NCBI RefSeq assembly: GCF_003129925.1
Contig: NZ_QFFN01000005.1
Span: 1-64,000 of the forward strand
Direction of reading: 5' to 3'
Length of the DNA stretch: 64,000 bases
Origin: Bifidobacterium catulorum
GTDB lineage: Bacteria > Actinomycetota > Actinomycetes > Actinomycetales > Bifidobacteriaceae
Shown: positions 37,418 through 47,400 of the stretch, piece by piece
Layout: each line of letters starts with the position of its first letter
Numbering within the stretch: position 1 is the first letter of the stretch
Made by a program: the position numbers and the translations under genes
The notes under the pieces: generated by a model
What the model was told of the DNA's origin: nothing
The model's input: the letters and a program-made list of their open reading frames with translations, nothing else
The model's database searches: none

Positions 37418-37495
37418 TCTCCATCCCCATATCAATGGGGAACACAACATGACTCCGTACATTCACCGGATCATCCCTCCCGAGAAGGGACTTTC
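37418..37495 (-). ncRNA. Mini-CRISPR: crRNA-like guide RNA (CreR/CreA-like)
   Basis: Two degenerate repeats flank a 22-base spacer (37446-37467). The 5' copy (37468-37495) keeps the handle-forming end GGGATGATCC and folds CCCTTC-TCG-GGAGGG. The 3' copy (37418-37445) keeps GTGTTCCCC and folds CCCCAT-TGAT-ATGGGG, where G-C and C-G pairs of the normal stem became A-T and T-A together. Such paired changes indicate selection for Cas6e cutting. It begins 41 bases after the cas3 stop, so it may be made by cas3 read-through. The spacer targets the promoter just downstream. Confidence 0.75.
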
Positions 37496-37536
37496 CCATT
37501 CTCTCCGCACACAACGACCTATTCGTCTTCGTCCGG

Positions 37537-40500
37537 TCACTTCACACTCAGCCCAGTATCCCGGTCATATCGAACGACGTAACCATTCACCGACGCGGAC
37601 AGAACTCCAGCGCCATCATCCTCCAGCAGTATGGCAAGTTCCCCAGCAAGCCACGGAGAGTCGGCCCACATTGCGGTCGCCGAATCGCAACCTCGTTCCA
37701 ATGCGTCAATCAGCGCATCGAGCTTCCTCTCGTCGTAGCCGCCCATCGAAGCAGGCAATCGTACGGAGCATTGGGATATCAGCAACGCCAAACAATCGGA
37801 TGGCACGGAATCAGTCGGCACTTCCGCACCAAGCGCAATGTCATGGTGCCGGTCACCTATCCACGGCAATAGATGGACACCGCCATTGACTCGACGCAGA
37901 AGCACAACCTCGACCGTCTCCTGTGTGTCACGTACCGCCCGTTGTCCTTTATCATCGTTGGCGTCATCGATTGCGGCACTTTTAAACCAGTCGACCAGGC
38001 TATCCCGTTCCGCAATCATGTTGCTCAACGATTTGAGCAGATATGAATGCGCCCGCGCACACTTGGTTTCCTGACCAGCCGTCCGTTTAGAGACCGCCTT
38101 TCCATAGGACGATCGCCATGATTCAGGAATCGTTTCCACCACGTGCTCACCATATGCACGGCGAACCATAGAGGCGATGTCTTCCGGAAGAAAAACCTCC
38201 TTCACCGATTGCGGTCTCGTCAACCCCAGCACCCCCAACGCTTCCAGCAAGGACGCCGGCTCATATACACGCTGGATATCGTCACTGATTCGGGGCCCAT
38301 CATCATCCCACTGTGCAACACCTCGAATATGACAGTACGCCGTACGCAGCCGTTCCGGCCTGTCCTGCTGGGCAACCCCTCGGATATGGCGGTGCACACG
38401 TCCCAGACGCTGCATCAGCAGATCCACCGGTGCGATATCAGAAATCAACGCATCGAAATCGATGTCCAGGGATTGTTCAAGCACCTGCGTGCCGACCACG
38501 ATCAGCCGCTCTGGTCGCAAGCCGTTTGCCCTGGTGCTCTGAGGCCCCAGCAGGCCGCGTATCCCCCGCTCGTTATCCATACGGTCCATATCCATGAACC
38601 GGGAATGAGTCAGCTTCACCTTATCGGCGCCATAACGGCCGGCCAGCAGCAACGCCGCGTGCTGCGCGCGCGCAACGGTGTCGCAGATGACACCGAGACA
38701 GCCGCCATCCTGCAGCAAATCATCAACGAGGGCGACGAGTGAGTCATCATCGTCTGACATCAGATCGCAGGTCACACGCAGACTTCTTCCCGATGGCTTT
38801 ACGGGCTTCAACCGCAATTGGGTACCGGAGGAATATGTAATGAGCGGATATGCCGTCTCCACGGATTCACGGGATGAAGGAGCCTCTGTGGAAGCGGGGG
38901 CTTGCGCCACGTCCGCCGGCTCGGACTTTCGTTGCGCCCGACGCCTACCTCTGCCCGGGCGGATCGGGATGCCGGATTTCCGACCACCACACACATAATG
39001 CGTCTCCGTCGGATTCCGAGCGGCGCGTCCACGTACATATGCTTCCGCCATATCCCTGCGTTGTTGTTCCGGCAACGTCGCGGACAGCAACACGACCGGC
39101 GTATGGAATCCTCCCAACCATTCAAGAATGCGTTTAAGGTACTCCTGCATATACGCGTCATAGGCATGACACTCGTCAATGATGACGACCTTGTTGGCGA
39201 GTGCCAATTGTCTGAGGACCACATGCTTCATTTGCAAAGCGCCCATGAGCACCTGGTCAATGGTACAGATGAGGAAGTTCGCCAGCACGCCTCTCTTGCG
39301 GCCCCACATCCATACGGATACCGTCGTTTCCGCGGACGTCATATTGCCGTCGGTCGTTGTTTCGTCTTGATTTATGGAGGAGATGGTACGTCGTGATGCG
39401 GTGATGACGCCTTGGAACTCCTCATTCAACCTTGCCTTGCCATGAGCAAGCCACACTGTTTTTGCATCATGCCCAGAGCCTGCCGTGGACACCGGCAGGG
39501 ATTCGATCCACGCGTGGGCCCTGCCGAACATCGCATCGGTGGTCGCCATCGTAGGCAAAGCAATGCATACGCCGCCACGACCGGTACGCCGGGCAAGCAA
39601 TTCCGCGGCCGCGAGCGAAGCCTCAGTTTTCCCCTCGCCCATCGGCGCTTCAATGATGATCAGTCCAGGATCGTCCGTCTCCGATGCAAGCGATATGGTT
39701 TCGCGTTGCATAGGGCGCAATGATGCACCTGCCGGAAGGTTGAACCGTTCTCGAAACCATGAATCCATTGCATTGTTGTCCATATGCAGATCATCGACAA
39801 TCGGTCGCCATGGATTGCACATGCGTAGATTATGCCATGCTCGTTCGGCACGATAACGCAATCCCTCCCACGAGAGCACGTCATCATCGTAACCTGCATT
39901 GCCCAAGGTTCCAGGAACAGTAACCAGAGGAAACATTTCTTCGTCACTGTTACTGGCCATCCAATCGGCCATGATGACCGCTCCTGTCAACAGGGATTCG
40001 GATCGCGGGTCCAAACGCCGGCTACCGAGTCTGGTCATATCCCGGTCGGTCACGCCGGCGCGTCGCATAACGAACTCCAGTAATTCTCTCTGAGTCGATT
40101 CCCACGATCCATTTGCCCCATTCGTAGATTCGTCCCAACCCATACGCGCCGGTTCGGCGAACTGCGCTGTCTCCAATTGATGCGCATCAGGAGGCGTACC
40201 ATGGTGCCCACCGACCACACTCGCATACGACCGCGCAAATTCCAACGTCCAGCCATATCTCTCGATAAGATACCGTTCGAGAATCACTTGTCCGGCAACA
40301 GTATGCGTCGGCTTGCCTGAATTGCCGAAATCGTGACGTATCCGCAAACCGGCATGCTCCGGCATCCAAGCCATCGAGACCTGTCCAGTCCGCGCCGCCA
40401 CATCAAATCGAATCGGCTTTGACTGGAAGACGGGAGTGGCTTTGCCGATATCATGCGCTCCCGCCAGCACCAGATACACGCGACGGGCTAACGTCTCGTC

Positions 40501-40692
40501 ACCGAGATTTCGCGCAATCAAAGCACGGGTTCCATCAGGCAGCCAATGGTCCCATAGTCGTTCGGCCATCGCCATCGAATCAGCCATATGCACATAAAGC
40601 GGGAGCCACCGCTGCCCATCGAGACGATCGGTCTTGCCCCACAACGCGCGTGCGCCTCGGGACAATTCCACCATGTCATTATCAGATGGCAT
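37537..40692 (-). CDS. cas3: CRISPR nuclease-helicase Cas3
   Basis: The 1051-residue protein has the HD nuclease first, with VHMAD near residue 35 and GAHDIGK at 78-84, then an SF2 helicase: Walker A PMGEGKTEAS near 350, DECH box VIIDECHAYD near 505, and RVHRH in motif VI near 765. It is recruited by Cascade to nick and unwind target DNA. It has a separate start region with GAAGGGGG before the ATG. The gap after it carries the mini-CRISPR and the cassette before cas8e. Length is somewhat above E. coli Cas3. Confidence 0.95.
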   Translation of the reverse strand: MPSDNDMVELSRGARALWGKTDRLDGQRWLPLYVHMADSMAMAERLWDHWLPDGTRALIARNLGDETLARRVYLVLAGAHDIGKATPVFQSKPIRFDVAARTGQVSMAWMPEHAGLRIRHDFGNSGKPTHTVAGQVILERYLIERYGWTLEFARSYASVVGGHHGTPPDAHQLETAQFAEPARMGWDESTNGANGSWESTQRELLEFVMRRAGVTDRDMTRLGSRRLDPRSESLLTGAVIMADWMASNSDEEMFPLVTVPGTLGNAGYDDDVLSWEGLRYRAERAWHNLRMCNPWRPIVDDLHMDNNAMDSWFRERFNLPAGASLRPMQRETISLASETDDPGLIIIEAPMGEGKTEASLAAAELLARRTGRGGVCIALPTMATTDAMFGRAHAWIESLPVSTAGSGHDAKTVWLAHGKARLNEEFQGVITASRRTISSINQDETTTDGNMTSAETTVSVWMWGRKRGVLANFLICTIDQVLMGALQMKHVVLRQLALANKVVIIDECHAYDAYMQEYLKRILEWLGGFHTPVVLLSATLPEQQRRDMAEAYVRGRAARNPTETHYVCGGRKSGIPIRPGRGRRRAQRKSEPADVAQAPASTEAPSSRESVETAYPLITYSSGTQLRLKPVKPSGRSLRVTCDLMSDDDDSLVALVDDLLQDGGCLGVICDTVARAQHAALLLAGRYGADKVKLTHSRFMDMDRMDNERGIRGLLGPQSTRANGLRPERLIVVGTQVLEQSLDIDFDALISDIAPVDLLMQRLGRVHRHIRGVAQQDRPERLRTAYCHIRGVAQWDDDGPRISDDIQRVYEPASLLEALGVLGLTRPQSVKEVFLPEDIASMVRRAYGEHVVETIPESWRSSYGKAVSKRTAGQETKCARAHSYLLKSLSNMIAERDSLVDWFKSAAIDDANDDKGQRAVRDTQETVEVVLLRRVNGGVHLLPWIGDRHHDIALGAEVPTDSVPSDCLALLISQCSVRLPASMGGYDERKLDALIDALERGCDSATAMWADSPWLAGELAILLEDDGAGVLSASVNGYVVRYDRDTGLSVK

Positions 40693-40715
40693 TGCACATC
40701 ACCCCCTTCAACACG

Positions 40716-40727
40716 AATACCCGTATT
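40716..40727 (-). promoter_or_regulatory. Palindrome upstream of cas3
   Basis: AATAC-CC-GTATT is an inverted repeat 24 bases before the cas3 start codon. It could be an operator for a cas regulator. I see no clear -35/-10 pair. Confidence 0.3.
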
Positions 40728-40871
40728 GCGGTTTCATGCATTAAGACCGACCATTCAATCGAACGACACGGGGAAGCGTCATTGTCGTCCTCTCCGACGA
40801 CCAATTATCCGGAATCATACAACCACTGTATCGCTATCCGGAATGAGTCGGCAAAGTCGCCGAAAAATCAA

Positions 40872-40909
40872 ACAACAAGGCCCGCACCCCTTTGATGGGA
40901 TGCGGGCCT
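40872..40909 (-). terminator. Terminator after argG
   Basis: GGCCCGCA (40879-40886) pairs with TGCGGGCC (40901-40908); in the argG direction it is followed by TTGTTGTTT. It ends the argG transcript, leaving cas3 with its own promoter. Confidence 0.75.
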
Positions 40910-40947
40910 CTGGTCTAGAGAGCGATCGGCGGATCGCTCCACACGGA

Positions 40948-42186
40948 CTACTCCACGGCGTTTTCGGGGACGTCGATGCCGTTGCCGAACTTGACGTCGC
41001 GGGCGGCGGCGACGCGGCTCGGCAGGCCGTAGATGTCGATGAAGCCGTTGGAGGACTTCGAGTCGAAGCTGTCGCCGGAATCGTAGGTGGCGAGGTTGTA
41101 GTCATACAGCGAGCTGTCGGAGCGACGACCGGTGACGACGGCACGACCGCCGTGCAGCACCATGCGGATCTCGCCGGAGACGTACTTCTGCGTGTCCTCG
41201 ATGAACGCATTGAGGGACTGCGTGGCCGGGCTGAACCACTGGGCGTCGTACACGAGCTCACCCCAGCGCTTGTCGATGTCGCGCTTGATGCGGTGCTGTT
41301 CGCGTTCGAGGCAGCAGTTCTCCAGCTCCTGATGGGCGGTGATGAGGGCCACGGCACCCGGGGCCTCGTACAGCTCGCGGCTCTTGATGCCGACGAGACG
41401 GTCCTCGATGAGGTCGATGCGGCCGATGCCCTGGGCGCCGGCACGACGGTTCATCTCCTCGATGGCCTGCAGCGGGGTGACGTCGCGGCCGTCGATCTTG
41501 ACCGGCACGCCCTGCTTGAACTCGATGACGACCTCGTCCTCGACCGGCGGGAACGCCGGGTCGTCGGTGTAGGAGTAGCAGTCCTTGGTCGGGCCGTTCC
41601 ACGGGTCCTCAAGGAAACCGGTCTCGATGGCGCGGCCCCACACGTTCTGGTCGATGGAGTACGGACTCTTCTCGGTCTGGACGATCGGCAGCTTGTGCTC
41701 CTTGGCGAACGCGATCTCCACGTCACGGGTCAGGGCCAGGTCGCGAATCGGGCTGATGGCCTTGAGCGTCGGGTCGATGGAGGCGATGGACACCTCGAAA
41801 CGCACCTGGTCGTTGCCCTTGCCCGTGCAGCCGTGGGAGATGGTGTCGGCGCCGAACTGGTGGGCGGCGCGCACGAGATGCTTGGAGATGAGCGGACGGG
41901 AGATGGCGGAGACCAGCGGGTACACGCCCTCGTACATGGCGTTGGCCTTGAGGGCCTTCATGCAGTATTCCTCGGCGAACTCGTTGCGGGCGTCGACCAC
42001 GTAGGCCTCGACGGCGCCGCAGGCGAGTGCGCGCTGCTTGATGGTCTCAAGGCTTTCGCCTCCCTGGCCGACGTCGAGGGAGACGGCGACGACGTCCTTG
42101 CCGGTGCGCTCCTTGAGGTACGAGATGGCGACGGAGGTATCGAGACCGCCGGAATACGCCAGGACAAGACGGTTCTTATCTGCCAT
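40948..42186 (-). CDS. argG: Argininosuccinate synthase
   Basis: The 412-residue enzyme joins citrulline and aspartate using ATP. It has the N-type ATP pyrophosphatase loop [12 protein letters not shown] at residues 9-20, then [12 protein letters not shown] and [11 protein letters not shown] strong ribosome site precedes the ATG. It has its own ArgR-controlled promoter (ARG box at 42246-42259), apart from the argCJBDFR genes upstream. Confidence 0.96.
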   Translation of the reverse strand: MADKNRLVLAYSGGLDTSVAISYLKERTGKDVVAVSLDVGQGGESLETIKQRALACGAVEAYVVDARNEFAEEYCMKALKANAMYEGVYPLVSAISRPLISKHLVRAAHQFGADTISHGCTGKGNDQVRFEVSIASIDPTLKAISPIRDLALTRDVEIAFAKEHKLPIVQTEKSPYSIDQNVWGRAIETGFLEDPWNGPTKDCYSYTDDPAFPPVEDEVVIEFKQGVPVKIDGRDVTPLQAIEEMNRRAGAQGIGRIDLIEDRLVGIKSRELYEAPGAVALITAHQELENCCLEREQHRIKRDIDKRWGELVYDAQWFSPATQSLNAFIEDTQKYVSGEIRMVLHGGRAVVTGRRSDSSLYDYNLATYDSGDSFDSKSSNGFIDIYGLPSRVAAARDVKFGNGIDVPENAVE

Positions 42187-42245
42187 GGGAGTGGCTACCT
42201 TTCTTCACGGTTATCAAACACTGGGTTGTATTATATACATACTTT

Positions 42246-42259
42246 CGTATATTTATGCA
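42246..42259 (-). promoter_or_regulatory. ARG box at the argG promoter
   Basis: On the minus strand TGCATAAATATACG fits the ArgR consensus TGNATWWWWATNCA at 13 of 14 positions. A -10 box TATAAT lies at 42230-42235. ArgR binding here should repress argG. Confidence 0.7.
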
Positions 42260-42280
42260 ATCGGTGCGTCGCGGTTCGTG

Positions 42281-42841
42281 TCACGCTCCGGCATGATCGT
42301 TTCTGTCGCGGTTCTGCGAGGCCAGTGACAGCAGCCATTCGGCGCGTATCCGGGCCGTGTCGTCATCCGTGCAGACCATCATCACCGTATCGTCTCCCGC
42401 GATGGTGCCCAATATGCCGTCGATTGGCTGGCGGTCGATGACGCTGGCTACGTATTGCGCCGCGCCGGACGGCGTATGCACGACGACGAGATTGCTGGCG
42501 GCGGCCACGGAGGTGACCAGGCCGGAGAGCACGCGGCTCATCTGCTGCTCGTTCTTCGTGCCCGTGTTCGCCGTCGACGTCTCGGACGCCGTATGCCGTG
42601 TGGACTCGGCGATGGCGTAGGCCATGGAACCGTCGGATGTGCGCACCTTCGTGGCGTTGATCTCATCGAGATCCCGGCTCAGCGTGGCCTGGGTGACCGC
42701 GATTCCCTGGCTCGCGAGGATGCCGGAAAGCTGGGATTGCGAGGTGACGACGTGGGTGAGCAGGGCCTGCTCGATGGCGCTGAGCCGCGCCGCCCGCGTC
42801 GTCGGCCTTTGCAGGGACGGGGTGTCTCCATTCATCGTCAT
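42281..42841 (-). CDS. argR: Arginine repressor ArgR
   Basis: The 186-residue regulator has an N-terminal winged helix ([40 protein letters not shown]), where [13 protein letters not shown] is typical of ArgR, and a C-terminal arginine-binding hexamer domain with [14 protein letters not shown] linker of about 35 residues ([14 protein letters not shown]) is longer than in E. coli. Its start overlaps the argF stop by four bases. It controls the ARG boxes before argC and argG. Confidence 0.93.
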   Translation of the reverse strand: MTMNGDTPSLQRPTTRAARLSAIEQALLTHVVTSQSQLSGILASQGIAVTQATLSRDLDEINATKVRTSDGSMAYAIAESTRHTASETSTANTGTKNEQQMSRVLSGLVTSVAAASNLVVVHTPSGAAQYVASVIDRQPIDGILGTIAGDDTVMMVCTDDDTARIRAEWLLSLASQNRDRNDHAGA

Positions 42842-43812
42842 GCGAGATCGCCGAGCAGGGAGGAATCCTCACGCTGCCATGCGACCAGCCAGGTCATGAG
42901 GGCCTTCTGCGCGTGCAGACGGTTCTCGGCCTCGTCCCACACCACGGACTGCGGCCCGTCGATCACGCTGGAGGTGACCTCCTTGCCACGGTAGGCGGGC
43001 AGGCAGTGCTGGAAGAGCGCATCGGGCTTGGCGAGGGCCATGAGTTCGGGATTCACCTGATAGTCCCAGAACGGCTTGGAACGGATGGCGTACTCGGCCT
43101 CCTCGCCCATGGAGACCCAGGTGTCGGTGAACACGCAGTCGGCGCCGGCCACGGCCTCGCGGGGATCGGTGGTCACGGTGATGGAGCCGCCGGTCTTCTC
43201 GGCGATTGCCTTGGCGTCGGCTACGATCTTCGGGTCGGGCAGGAAGCCTTCCGGGCCGGCCACGCGCACGTGCATGCCGGCGACCGCGCCGCCGAGCAGA
43301 TACGAATTCGACATGTTGTTGGCCGCGTCGCCGAGGTAGGCGATGCTCTGGCCGGCCAGAGCATCCACTCCCCCACGGAACTGGGCCATGGTGAGGAAAT
43401 CGGCGAGGATCTGGCAGGGGTGGAACTGGTCGGTCAGGGCGTTGATGACCGGGCAGTTCGCGTACTTGGCCATGGTCTCCACGCGGTCCTGGCCGAAGGT
43501 GCGCCACACGATGCCGTAGGCCATGCGGGTGAGGACGCGCGCCGTGTCGGCGACCGGCTCGCCGCGGCCAAGCTGGGAGCTGGATTTGTCGATGACCAGC
43601 GGATAGCCGCCGAGCTCGGCCACGCCGATGGAGAAGCTGGAACGGGTGCGGGTGCTGGGTTTGTCGAACAGCACGGCCACGGCCTGGGGTCCCTCGAACG
43701 GCCGGGAATAGAAGCGGTTCTCGCGGAACTTCATGCCGAGCTTGAGGATCTGCTTCTGCTCCTCGTGGTTGATGTCGTCGTCGCGCAGCATGTGGCGCAG
43801 TTCGTGGGTCAT
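42838..43812 (-). CDS. argF: Ornithine carbamoyltransferase
   Basis: At 324 residues this makes citrulline from ornithine and carbamoyl phosphate. It has the carbamoyl phosphate motif [12 protein letters not shown] near residue 50, [11 protein letters not shown] near 130, and the ornithine-binding [11 protein letters not shown] near 270. I chose the ATG at 43812 with AAGGAG upstream; the open frame extends further without support. It overlaps argR by four bases. Confidence 0.95.
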   Translation of the reverse strand: MTHELRHMLRDDDINHEEQKQILKLGMKFRENRFYSRPFEGPQAVAVLFDKPSTRTRSSFSIGVAELGGYPLVIDKSSSQLGRGEPVADTARVLTRMAYGIVWRTFGQDRVETMAKYANCPVINALTDQFHPCQILADFLTMAQFRGGVDALAGQSIAYLGDAANNMSNSYLLGGAVAGMHVRVAGPEGFLPDPKIVADAKAIAEKTGGSITVTTDPREAVAGADCVFTDTWVSMGEEAEYAIRSKPFWDYQVNPELMALAKPDALFQHCLPAYRGKEVTSSVIDGPQSVVWDEAENRLHAQKALMTWLVAWQREDSSLLGDLA

Positions 43813-43851
43813 CGTGGACTCCTTAACTTGGAAAAGGTGCAGGGGCGGCGT

Positions 43852-43876
43852 TCCACCATGCGGAGCGCCGCTCCCC
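43852..43876 (-). terminator. Hairpin between argD and argF
   Basis: GGGG-CGGCG (43852-43860) pairs with CGCCG-CTCCCC (43866-43876). It lies in the 95-base gap after the argD stop. It probably tunes rather than ends transcription, since argF and argR continue. Confidence 0.4.
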
Positions 43877-43907
43877 TTCTGTGGTTTGCGGTGTCGGGCC
43901 GCGGATC

Positions 43908-45198
<1,291 letters not shown>

Positions 45199-45212
<14 letters not shown>

Positions 45213-46170
45213 AAGAGCTCCTCATCTCCATGCCACCTTCGGGAATCACCATGGTGCCGATGCCCTGGGAGGTGAATATCTCGTTCAGAATCGAATGCGG
45301 CTTACGGCCGTCGATGATGTGGGCCTCCTCGACCCCGCCGTCGATCGCTCGCACGCATGCCTCCATTTTCGGACGCATCCCGGACTCAAGGTCGGGAAGC
45401 ATGTCGCGCAGGTTGTCCACGCCGATGCGGCCGATCAGCGAATTCTTGTCGGGCCAGTCGGCGTATAGGCCGTCGACGTCGGTGAGGATGACCAGTTTAC
45501 GGGCGCCGAGCGCGGCGGCCAGGGAGGCGGCCGCCGAATCGGCGTTCACGTTGAGCACCCGGGTGGGGTCGTCCTCGTCCGGCGCGACGGAGGAGACCAC
45601 GGGGATGCGCCCGGCGGCGATGAGGTCCTCCACCGCCGAGGCGTCCACGCTCACCACGTCGCCGACAAGCCCCACGTCGGTGGGCTTGCCGTCGATGATG
45701 GGCCTGCGCTGCACGGCGGAGAACAGTCCGCCGTCCTCGCCGGAAAGACCGACCGCGAGAGGACCGTGGGAGTTGATGAGCCCCACCAGTTCGCGGGAGA
45801 CCTTGCCGGTGAGCACCATGCGCACCACGTCCATGGCCTCGGGCGTGGTGACGCGCAGACCGCCCTTGAACTCCGACTTGATGCCCAGCGCCTTGAGCAT
45901 GTTGGAAATCTGCGGACCGCCGCCGTGCACCACCACCGGATGCAATCCCACCTGCCGGAGGAATACCATGTCCTCGGCGAAGTTCTGCTTGAGCTTCTCG
46001 TCCACCATCGCGTTGCCGCCGTACTTGACGACGATGCGCTGGCCATAGAACTCCTCAAGCCACGGGAGCGCCTCGATAAGCACCTCGGCCTTCTGGTCGG
46101 CGCGCAGATCGGTGTGCACATCGAAGTGGAAGCCCGGTCCCACGACGTTCTTTGTTTCTGCTTTAACCAT
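45199..46170 (-). CDS. argB: Acetylglutamate kinase
   Basis: The enzyme phosphorylates N-acetylglutamate. I chose the ATG at 46170 with AGGAGCAAGG upstream, giving 323 residues; another start lies eight codons out. Motifs are [15 protein letters not shown] near 48, [19 protein letters not shown], and [30 protein letters not shown]. The N-terminal helix is of the arginine-inhibited type, so feedback control is likely, inferred from family. Confidence 0.94.
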
Positions 46171-46230
46171 GTTCCTTGCTCCTCGGGCCGTCATACGTGG
46201 CCCATGGCACGCATGACGGCCGGATGTTCG

Positions 46231-47400
46231 TCACGACTCGTAGTCGGCGTTGATATGCACGTATTCGTGGGTCAGGTCATCCGTCCACACAGTGGCCTCG
46301 GCATCGCCTTCGCCGAGGTCGATGTCGAAATGCACCTCGCGCGGCGTCATGTCGACGTCGGAGCGCGGACAACCCGGCTTGCCTCCGTCGCACACGCGCA
46401 CGCCGTTGACGTCCACGGTCACGTTGTCGGCGTCGTAGGGGGCCACGTCGGCGGGCACCGTTCCGAGGGACGACACCACACGACCCCAGTTCGGATCATT
46501 GCCGGCGACGGCGCACTTGAGCAGGTTCGACGACGCCACGGCACGGGCGCAGGCCAGGGCCGCATCCTCGTCGGTGGCGCCGGTCACCTTCACGCGGATG
46601 TCGTGGGACGCGCCCTCGCCATCGCCGATGATCTGGCGTGCCAGCGAGGCGCAGGCCTTGGAGACCAGCCCGTCGAACTCGTCCTGGTCGGGCTCGACGC
46701 CGGAGGCTCCGGAGGCGAGCAGCAGCACGGTGTCGTTGGTCGACATGCACCCGTCCACGTCGATGCGGTTGAACGAGGTCTCCACGGCCGCGGACAACGC
46801 CTTCCTGGCCTGTTCGGCGTCCACCTTGGCGTCGGTGGTGATGACGCACAGCATGGTGGCCAGCTGCGGCGCGATCATGCCGGAGCCCTTGACCATGCCG
46901 CCGATGCGGTAGCCCGCGCCTTCGAGCGCCACGGTCTTCTTCTTGGTGTCGGTGGTGAGGATGGCCTCCGCGGCGAGTTCGCCGGCTTCGGCGGAGTCCG
47001 ACACCTCGCCGTAGGCCTTCTCCACACCGGAGAGCACCTTGTCGAGCGGCAGCAGGTCGCCGATCATGCCGGTGGAGCAGACGGCCACCCGTTCGGCCGG
47101 AACGCCGGCCAGTTCGCCGAGCCTGGCGGCGGTGTCGGCCGACTGCCGGTATCCGGCCTCGCCGGTGCAGGCGTTGGCACATCCGGAGTTGAGCACCACG
47201 GACTTGATGTGGCCGTCGGCCACGGCTTTGCGCGACCACTGCACGGGCGCGGCGCAGAACCGGTTGGCGGTGAACACGCCGGCCGCCACGTCGAGCGGTC
47301 CGTCGTTCACCACGACGGCGAGGTCCTTCTTGCCTGCGACGGCCGAGACCCCGGCCGCCACTCCACTTGCGGAAAATCCCTTTGCGAACGTTACACTCAC
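46231..47400 (-). CDS. argJ: Bifunctional glutamate N-acetyltransferase/ornithine acetyltransferase
   Basis: From the GTG at 47400 (VSVTFAKGFSASGV) the product has 389 residues. It recycles the acetyl group from acetylornithine to glutamate. The autoproteolysis site is the Thr in VKGSGMIAPQLATMLCVITTDA, before which the chain is cut into two subunits. The GTG overlaps the argC stop by three bases. A longer open frame upstream lies inside argC and is not used. Confidence 0.94.
   Translation of the reverse strand: MSVTFAKGFSASGVAAGVSAVAGKKDLAVVVNDGPLDVAAGVFTANRFCAAPVQWSRKAVADGHIKSVVLNSGCANACTGEAGYRQSADTAARLGELAGVPAERVAVCSTGMIGDLLPLDKVLSGVEKAYGEVSDSAEAGELAAEAILTTDTKKKTVALEGAGYRIGGMVKGSGMIAPQLATMLCVITTDAKVDAEQARKALSAAVETSFNRIDVDGCMSTNDTVLLLASGASGVEPDQDEFDGLVSKACASLARQIIGDGEGASHDIRVKVTGATDEDAALACARAVASSNLLKCAVAGNDPNWGRVVSSLGTVPADVAPYDADNVTVDVNGVRVCDGGKPGCPRSDVDMTPREVHFDIDLGEGDAEATVWTDDLTHEYVHINADYES

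Noticed and set aside
36684-37536. A full CreTA toxin-antitoxin unit with a toxic small RNA
   Set aside because: I find no short toxin gene or rare-codon minigene next to the mini-CRISPR; direct control of the cas8e promoter explains the target better. Kept only as a possibility through the cassette.
28421-40947. Att-like direct repeats bounding the CRISPR-Cas island
   Set aside because: No convincing shared sequence was found between the argH leader flank and the argG terminator flank.
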